Shown piece by piece: positions 43,086 through 47,848 of a stretch of DNA of 47,848 nucleotides (its first letter is position 1; each line of letters starts with the position of its first letter). The DNA lies in assembly GCF_015548375.1 (NCBI RefSeq), contig NZ_JADMWW010000022.1:1-47848 (forward strand), in the 5' to 3' direction. Under the pieces are notes generated by a model. That model did not search any database. It had not been told where the DNA came from and saw only the letters and a program-made list of their open reading frames with translations. Both the position numbers and the translations under genes were made by a program. Source of the DNA: Collinsella aerofaciens (lineage in GTDB: Bacteria; Actinomycetota; Coriobacteriia; Coriobacteriales; Coriobacteriaceae).

Positions 43086-44890
43086 AGCTCAACAACCCCA
43101 CTGTCAGCGATAACACCGAAAGCGGAGCACTCAATATGGTCAAGCTCACTATCGATAATTGCGAGGTCGTGGTGCCCGAGCACACCACGATCCTGGACGC
43201 GGCCAAGTCCGTCGGCATCCAGATTCCCACCCTGTGCTACCTGCGCGATCTGAACGAGATCGGCGGCTGCCGCGTGTGCGTGGTCGAGGTTGAGGGCTGC
43301 GACCAGCTGGTTGCCGCCTGCAACAACTACGTGCTCGATGGCATGGTGGTCCACACCAACAGCCCCAAGGCCCGCGAGGCGCGCCGCACCAACGTGCAGC
43401 TGCTGCTTTCGCAGCACGATTCACGCTGCACGAGCTGTGTGCGCAGCGGTAACTGCAACCTGCAGACCATTGCCAACGACCTGGGCATTTTCTATCTGCC
43501 GTATCAAAGGCATTTGGCGGGCGAGGGCTGGGATTTCGATTTCCCCATCATCCGCGAAAACGACAAGTGCATTAAATGCATGCGCTGCATCAAGGTGTGC
43601 GAGAGCGTACAGGGCCTAGGGATTTGGGACCTGACCAACCGCGCCACGCATACCGCCGTGGGCACCCGCGGGCGCGTGCCGATCGGCAAGACCGATTGCG
43701 TCGCGTGCGGCCAGTGCATCACGCATTGCCCGACGGGCGCGCTGCGCGAGCGCGACGACACCGAGACCGTGTTTGACGCGCTCGCTAATCCCGACAAGAT
43801 CGTGCTGGTGCAGATCGCGCCGGCCGTGCGTAGTGCTTGGGGCGAGGAGCTCGGCATTCCGCGCGAGGAGGCAACCGTCGAGCGTCTGGCTTGCGCGCTG
43901 CGCCGCGTAGGCTTTGAGTATGTGTTCGATACCGATTTCTCGGCCGACCTCACCATTATGGAGGAGGGCTCCGAGCTGCTCGAGCGCCTGGGCGCCGCCG
44001 CTAAGGGTGAGGGCGACAGCCGCGGCTGGCCCATGTTTACGAGCTGCTGCCCGGGCTGGGTGCGCTTTGTGAAGGCACGTTACCCCGAGTTTGTCGACAG
44101 CCTGTCCACGTCAAAGTCGCCGCAGCAGATGTTCGGCGCTATCGCCAAGACCTACTACGCCAAGGTGCTGGGCGTGGAGCCCGAGCGTCTGTTCGTGGTG
44201 TCCGTTATGCCATGCACGGCCAAGAAGGCCGAGTGTGCGCTGCCGAGCATGATGGGCGAGGGCGGCGCGCCCGACGTGGACGTTGCGCTGACGGTGCGCG
44301 AGATGGTGCGCATGATCCGCGCGAGCCACGTGAGCGTTGACACGCTGGTCGAGGAGCCGCTCGATACGCCGTTGGGCTTTGGCACGGGCGCGGGTGTGAT
44401 CTTTGGCGCCACGGGCGGCGTGATGGAGGCCGCCGTGCGCTCGGCATATTACCTGGTGACGGGCAAGAACCCGGATGCCGACTTCTTCACTGACGTGCGC
44501 GGACTCGAGGGCTGGAAGGAGGCCGTGGCCGATATCGACGGTACCAAGGTGCGCGTCGCCGTGGCGCACGGGCTGGGCAACGCCGCCCGTCTGCTCGACG
44601 CGATTCGCGACGGCCGTGTGAGATATGACTTTGTTGAGGTCATGGCGTGCCCGGGCGGCTGCGTCGGTGGCGGCGGTCAGCCCATCCACGACGGCTGCGA
44701 GCTGGCGGCTGAGCGTGGCCAGGTGCTGTGGAGCCTGGATGCGAAGGCGGACATTCGTTTCTCGCACGAGAATCCCGATGTCCAGGCGTGCTACCGCGAG
44801 TTTTTGGGCGCGCCGCTCTCGCCGCTGGCCGAGGAGTTGCTGCATACCGACCATCATGCCTGGTCGATGCCTAACGAGGGGACATGCTAG
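43079..44890 (+). CDS. [FeFe] hydrogenase, NuoG-like N-terminal iron-sulfur domains
   Basis: Catalytic subunit of 603 residues that makes or consumes H2. ATG 43079 follows GGAGGGAGG; ATG 43136 is an alternative. An N-terminal [2Fe-2S] domain (Cys-Tyr-Leu-Arg then Gly-Cys-Arg-Val-Cys) is followed by a His/Cys cluster site (His-Asp-Ser-Arg-Cys-Thr-Ser-Cys) and two [4Fe-4S] motifs (Cys-Ile-Lys-Cys-Met-Arg-Cys, Cys-Val-Ala-Cys-Gly-Gln-Cys). The H-cluster signatures are intact: Thr-Ser-Cys-Cys-Pro-Gly-Trp near 319, Met-Pro-Cys-Thr-Ala-Lys-Lys-Ala-Glu near 377, and Met-Ala-Cys-Pro-Gly-Gly-Cys near 522. The small-subunit segment follows. It is the M3-type modular hydrogenase. Maturases HydEFG are not in the window. 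Confidence 0.95.
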   Translation: MVELNNPTVSDNTESGALNMVKLTIDNCEVVVPEHTTILDAAKSVGIQIPTLCYLRDLNEIGGCRVCVVEVEGCDQLVAACNNYVLDGMVVHTNSPKAREARRTNVQLLLSQHDSRCTSCVRSGNCNLQTIANDLGIFYLPYQRHLAGEGWDFDFPIIRENDKCIKCMRCIKVCESVQGLGIWDLTNRATHTAVGTRGRVPIGKTDCVACGQCITHCPTGALRERDDTETVFDALANPDKIVLVQIAPAVRSAWGEELGIPREEATVERLACALRRVGFEYVFDTDFSADLTIMEEGSELLERLGAAAKGEGDSRGWPMFTSCCPGWVRFVKARYPEFVDSLSTSKSPQQMFGAIAKTYYAKVLGVEPERLFVVSVMPCTAKKAECALPSMMGEGGAPDVDVALTVREMVRMIRASHVSVDTLVEEPLDTPLGFGTGAGVIFGATGGVMEAAVRSAYYLVTGKNPDADFFTDVRGLEGWKEAVADIDGTKVRVAVAHGLGNAARLLDAIRDGRVRYDFVEVMACPGGCVGGGGQPIHDGCELAAERGQVLWSLDAKADIRFSHENPDVQACYREFLGAPLSPLAEELLHTDHHAWSMPNEGTC

Positions 44891-44892
44891 CG

Positions 44893-45948
44893 ATGCGCGC
44901 GTTTGATGTTGAGATGTCGCGCCGGGGGTTTGCCTCGGCGCTCGCCGCGGGCGCCCTGTCACTTGCGCTCGCGGGCTGTGGCGGCGGGGCTGCCGGTGCC
45001 GGGTCCGCCGCGGGCTCGGTTGCCACGGACGGCGCCGGTGCTGCCGCAGAGCCGGTCGAGGTGCACGTCGCCTCGCTCAAGGGTCCGACGTCGATCGGTC
45101 TGGTGCAGTTTATGGACCAGGCAGCCGATGGCGAGACAGACAATGAGTTCGACTTTGCGATCAACACTGCCGCCGACGAGATCGTGCCCAAGGTGATTCA
45201 GGGCGATGTCGACATTGCCTTGGTACCCGCCAACGTGGCGAGCGTTCTCTACAACAAGACCGAGGGTGCGGTACAGGTCATTGATATCAATACGCTTGGC
45301 GTGCTGAGCGTGGTGACGGGCGACGCGGACGTGACTTCGTTTGGTGACCTGGCGGGTCGTACCGTCTACATGACGGGCAAGGGCACCACACCGGAGTACG
45401 TCATGAACTATCTGCTGGAGCGCGCGGGCCTGACCGGTCAGGTGGCGCTTGAGTTTAAGAGCGAGCCCACCGAGGTGCTCTCGGCGCTGCTTGCCGATCC
45501 GTCTGCTGTGGGCGTGCTGCCCGAGCCCTTCAAGACCGCTGCCATTGCAAAGAGCGGAGGCAAGCTGTCGGCGCCGGTAAGCCTGACCGATGTGTGGGAT
45601 GAGCTGGCGGGCGACACGGGCTCCCGTTTGCTGACGGGCGTAACCGTGGTGCGCCGTGCCTTTGCCGAGGAGCATCCCGAGGCCGTGGCGGAATTCTTGC
45701 GCTGCCATGCGGCGAGCGTTAAGGCCGTCAATGCGGCGCCGGCAGACTGGGCGCAGGCCGTGGTCGATGCTGGCATCGTGGACAACGCCAAGATTGCCGA
45801 GAGGGCGATTCCCGGGTGCATGCTTGTGTGCCAGACGGGCAAGGATATGAAGGCGGCACTTAGTGGGTATCTGCAGGTGCTGGCCGACGCGGACGCGAGC
45901 GCCGTGGGTGGTAAACTTCCGGCTGACGATTTCTACTACATGGAGTAG
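44893..45948 (+). CDS. ABC transporter substrate-binding lipoprotein (NitT/TauT type)
   Basis: A 351-residue exported binding protein. The start is uncertain: ATG 44884 overlaps the hydrogenase stop, ATG 44893 is my choice, and ATG 44914 is also possible. The signal peptide has a twin-arginine-like Ser-Arg-Arg-Gly-Phe-Ala start and a lipobox Leu-Ala-Gly-Cys near residue 29, followed by a Gly/Ala/Ser linker. The mature protein resembles NMT1/THI5- and SsuA/TauA-like binding proteins (Val-Ala-Ser-Leu-Lys-Gly-Pro-Thr-Ser near 60, Gly-Lys-Gly-Thr-Thr-Pro-Glu-Tyr near 162). The ligand is unknown; relatives bind sulfonates, nitrate, thiamine precursors or other small molecules. Confidence 0.88.
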   Translation: MRAFDVEMSRRGFASALAAGALSLALAGCGGGAAGAGSAAGSVATDGAGAAAEPVEVHVASLKGPTSIGLVQFMDQAADGETDNEFDFAINTAADEIVPKVIQGDVDIALVPANVASVLYNKTEGAVQVIDINTLGVLSVVTGDADVTSFGDLAGRTVYMTGKGTTPEYVMNYLLERAGLTGQVALEFKSEPTEVLSALLADPSAVGVLPEPFKTAAIAKSGGKLSAPVSLTDVWDELAGDTGSRLLTGVTVVRRAFAEEHPEAVAEFLRCHAASVKAVNAAPADWAQAVVDAGIVDNAKIAERAIPGCMLVCQTGKDMKAALSGYLQVLADADASAVGGKLPADDFYYME

Positions 45949-45951
45949 CCC

Positions 45952-47331
45952 GTGCGTGTGTTTGCTCGACAAATGACAGAGCGTATGAAGGCGGTGGCGG
46001 CAGCAGGTGCCGTCGCCGCCTTTTGGCTTGCCGTGTGGGTCTTCGCGGCGGCGCTGGTGGCACAGCCGCTGATTTTGCCGGGTCCGGGTGCTGTTGTGGT
46101 GGCGTTGCTGCGGCTGGTATGCGATGCCGGCACGTGGGCGATTCTGGCGGGCTCGGGTGCGCGGATTCTAGGCGGTTTGGCGCTTGCCGCGGTGTGCGGT
46201 GGTTTGCTGGCCGGAATTTCGTCGCGCTCGCAGGCGTTTGTCCGCTTGGTGGCTCCGGCGCTTTCGTTTGTTAAGGCGACGCCGGTTGCCTGCGTGGTGG
46301 TCCTGCTGCTCATTTGGCTGGGGTCGGCGCGCGTGAGCATTGCGGCGGTCTTTTTGATGGCGCTTCCGGGCGTGTATTTTTCGCTGGTCGAGGGTTTGAC
46401 GCAAGCGGATAAGCCGCTGGAGCAGATGTTTCGTCTGCATGGCGTGCGGGGTTGGCGACTGTTTTGTGCCCACACCTGGCGCGAAGTCCTGCCGTTTGTG
46501 CTTTCGTGCGCCCGCGCCGTGATTGGCATGAGCTGGAAGGCCGGCGTGGCGGCGGAGCTGATCGGCATGGCGACGGGCACCGTGGGCGAGCGCATCTATC
46601 AGGCGAAGCTGCTCATCGAGACGGCTGACCTGCTGGCTTGGACCGTGTTGGTCGTGGCGGCATCGCGGGCATGCGAGCGTGTGCTGGTGTGGTTGCTGCG
46701 GGCTTCGGGGCCCGCGGCGTGGCGTGCTGCCGTGTGGGCACATGGGCGTGGTACTCGCGGGCGTTCGGGCGACCCTGCTGGCGCCGGCGCTGCGGCGGAG
46801 CTTGCGCTTGCCGTGGGCGATCGTGCGCCCTGGGCGCCGGCGCTCGACGGGCTGGTGCTCAACGTGCCTGCGGGTGGGCGTATCTGTGTGATGGGCACCT
46901 CGGGCGTGGGCAAGTCGACGCTGCTTGCGCTGGCGGCGGGGGAGTGCGCGCCGTGCTCCATGGTGTTTCAGGATGTGCGCCTGGTAGAGGGCGCCTCGGC
47001 TTTGGATAACGTGCTGGTGTGCGCCGACGCGCGCGTGGACGCCTCGAGTGCCGCGGCCCTGTTGCGCCTGCTGGTGCCGGGGGTCGATGTGCATGCCCGC
47101 GTGGCCGAGCTTTCGGGTGGACAGCGCCGTCGTGTCGAGATTGCCCGAGCCCTGCTGTGTCCGGGCGGCGCAGTGATTCTGGACGAGCCCTTTACCGGCC
47201 TAGATACCGCTGCGCGCGACGCATGCGCCGAGATCGTGCTCGACTTGCTCGACGGCCGCATGCTGTTGCTTGCTACACACGATGCCGTCGACGCTCAGGC
47301 CCTCAATATCTCGGACATCATCACGCTGTAA
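45952..47331 (+). CDS. Fused ABC permease and ATPase
   Basis: A single 459-residue polypeptide from GTG 45952, three bases after the binding-protein stop. Residues 1-245 are a NitT/TauT-type permease with about six membrane helices and the ATPase-contact loop Glu-Gln-Met-Phe-Arg-Leu-His-Gly near 160. After a Gly/Arg-rich linker, residues 275-459 form the nucleotide-binding domain: Gly-Thr-Ser-Gly-Val-Gly-Lys-Ser-Thr near 318, Val-Phe-Gln near 340, Leu-Ser-Gly-Gly-Gln-Arg-Arg near 385, Ile-Leu-Asp-Glu-Pro-Phe near 409 and Thr-His-Asp near 443. Walker A to Q-loop is only about 17 residues (about 40 is usual), so a beta-arm is missing. The domains are normally separate proteins. Confidence 0.88.
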   Translation: MRVFARQMTERMKAVAAAGAVAAFWLAVWVFAAALVAQPLILPGPGAVVVALLRLVCDAGTWAILAGSGARILGGLALAAVCGGLLAGISSRSQAFVRLVAPALSFVKATPVACVVVLLLIWLGSARVSIAAVFLMALPGVYFSLVEGLTQADKPLEQMFRLHGVRGWRLFCAHTWREVLPFVLSCARAVIGMSWKAGVAAELIGMATGTVGERIYQAKLLIETADLLAWTVLVVAASRACERVLVWLLRASGPAAWRAAVWAHGRGTRGRSGDPAGAGAAAELALAVGDRAPWAPALDGLVLNVPAGGRICVMGTSGVGKSTLLALAAGECAPCSMVFQDVRLVEGASALDNVLVCADARVDASSAAALLRLLVPGVDVHARVAELSGGQRRRVEIARALLCPGGAVILDEPFTGLDTAARDACAEIVLDLLDGRMLLLATHDAVDAQALNISDIITL

Positions 47332-47352
47332 ATACTTACTCAGCAACAAAAT

Positions 47353-47374
47353 GATCCGTTTTTTCTCCGTCCCC
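47353..47374. repeat. Half copy of the family E palindrome
   Basis: GATCCGTTTTTTCTCCGTCCCC matches the left arm of 40961-40977 with two extra T and a GTCCCC extension. CATGGGGTCGGG follows as a short partial complement. The gap 47332-47546 otherwise shows only AT-rich stretches and no gene; GGTATTCTATCTG near 47388 could be part of a promoter. Confidence 0.5.
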
Positions 47375-47546
47375 ATGGGGTCGGGTATGGTATTCTATCT
47401 GCGGGGTAATACTTAGGAATACCAAGTAATACCAACGCCGTAGAACAAACTCCAGATGCGGGCCAATCGGGTTGCCTTCACAGCCCGTCGCCCAGCCGCG
47501 TGGCCCGCATCCATTCGCACCACCGTCGTTTCAAAAAGGAAGCGCC

Positions 47547-47750
47547 ATGGCAGAACACATGACCCCGGTTGTCGCGAAGGTCTTGCCCGAGGAAAAGGCG
47601 GCCTTCGCGGCGGCAACCCAGCTCGTGGGCACCACGCCGTCCAACGCCATCCGCATGTTCATCGCCGCCTTCAATCGCTGCGGCACCTTTCCGTTCGACA
47701 TCTCGCCGAGCGGGGCTTTTGGCGCTGCGCCCGATTCTCATCAACAATGA
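47547..47750 (+). CDS. RelB/DinJ-like antitoxin
   Basis: A 67-residue protein. ATG 47547 is chosen for AAAAAGGA upstream. It has the ribbon-helix-helix pattern of RelB/DinJ antitoxins (Val-Val-Ala-Lys-Val-Leu-Pro-Glu-Glu-Lys, then Leu-Val-Gly-Thr-Thr-Pro-Ser-Asn-Ala-Ile-Arg-Met-Phe-Ile-Ala). The middle matches DinJ (Pro-Phe-Asp), but the C-terminal toxin-binding tail is short. No toxin frame (RelE/YafQ-type) follows in the remaining 98 bases, so it may be an orphan or the toxin may lie outside. It ends in TGA, unlike nearly all other genes here. Confidence 0.7.
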   Translation: MAEHMTPVVAKVLPEEKAAFAAATQLVGTTPSNAIRMFIAAFNRCGTFPFDISPSGAFGAAPDSHQQ

Positions 47751-47752
47751 CT

Positions 47753-47778
47753 GTCCCAAACTGCCGGCACTTGGGGAC
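47753..47778. repeat. GTCCC-ended palindrome after the antitoxin gene
   Basis: GTCCCAAACTGCCGGCACTT continues into GGGGAC. The outer arms GTCCCAA/TTGGGGAC pair with one bulge, and the tip TGCCGGCA is a perfect palindrome. A related CCCC-ATAT-GGGG fragment occurs at the window end (about 47828-47845). Confidence 0.5.
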
Positions 47779-47848
47779 GTTCCTTTTAATATGAGCAGGA
47801 CATTGTCAAGAGGCAAAATCGGGCCTGGCCCCAACGATATGGGGTCAG

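Overview
The window looks like a chromosomal segment of a human-gut Coriobacteriia, most probably Collinsella or a close relative. This rests on high GC, Actinobacteria-like housekeeping proteins (SecA, RF2, RNase R, FtsE/FtsX, SmpB) and an obligate-anaerobe redox gene set ([FeFe] hydrogenase, rubredoxin, flavodoxin/ferredoxin protein). The genus call is an inference from recalled protein and repeat style; no database was searched.

Layout. 1-490: tail of an unknown gene and a small secreted tyrosine-rich protein. 690-5524: ribosomal protein L31 with a structured leader, secA, and prfB overlapping secA by one base. 5692-8564: a YitT-family membrane protein and a split transketolase. 9014-13412: ftsE-ftsX and RNase R. 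13589-16439: a patch with a lone serine recombinase, a VanZ-like protein, an ArsC/Spx-like reductase, three tandem hairpins, an orphan protein and tRNA-Gln/tRNA-Glu. 16537-18854: a TPR protein overlapping smpB, then a flavin-reductase/rubredoxin pair. 19006-20262 (minus): an Nramp transporter. 20625-26809: gltB-gltD glutamate synthase. 27164-29487: an unknown protein and an amidohydrolase. 29595-33294 (minus): a zinc-ribbon membrane protein and the copper genes copA, copZ and csoR. 33546-36764 (minus): an FHA protein and a receptor-like Ser/Thr kinase. 37272-39530: a DEAD-box helicase with a long Arg/Gly tail. 40151-47331: a redox island with a flavodoxin/ferredoxin protein, a GltD-like oxidoreductase carrying a NuoF-type iron-sulfur domain, a [FeFe] hydrogenase, and a NitT/TauT-type ABC importer whose permease and ATPase are one polypeptide. 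47547-47750: a RelB/DinJ-like antitoxin with no toxin visible.

Two features stand out. First, intergenic spaces are filled with several families of short palindromic elements. They include four copies of an exactly 55-bp element, two copies of an exactly 67-bp element, and three tandem 62-bp units whose hairpin stems show compensatory base changes. Second, the RF2 gene encodes Ser-Pro-Thr where RF2 normally has Ser-Pro-Phe. Of 37 stop codons I could read, only two are TGA, and both belong to small accessory genes at the window edges. I read about 20 TAG and 15 TAA, which is unusual for a high-GC actinobacterium.

Likely coordination: copA-copZ-csoR is a copper-responsive unit with a CsoR-type operator inside the copA promoter. 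The hydrogenase and GltD-like genes overlap and probably form one NAD(P)H/ferredoxin-linked complex, with the ABC importer genes following directly.
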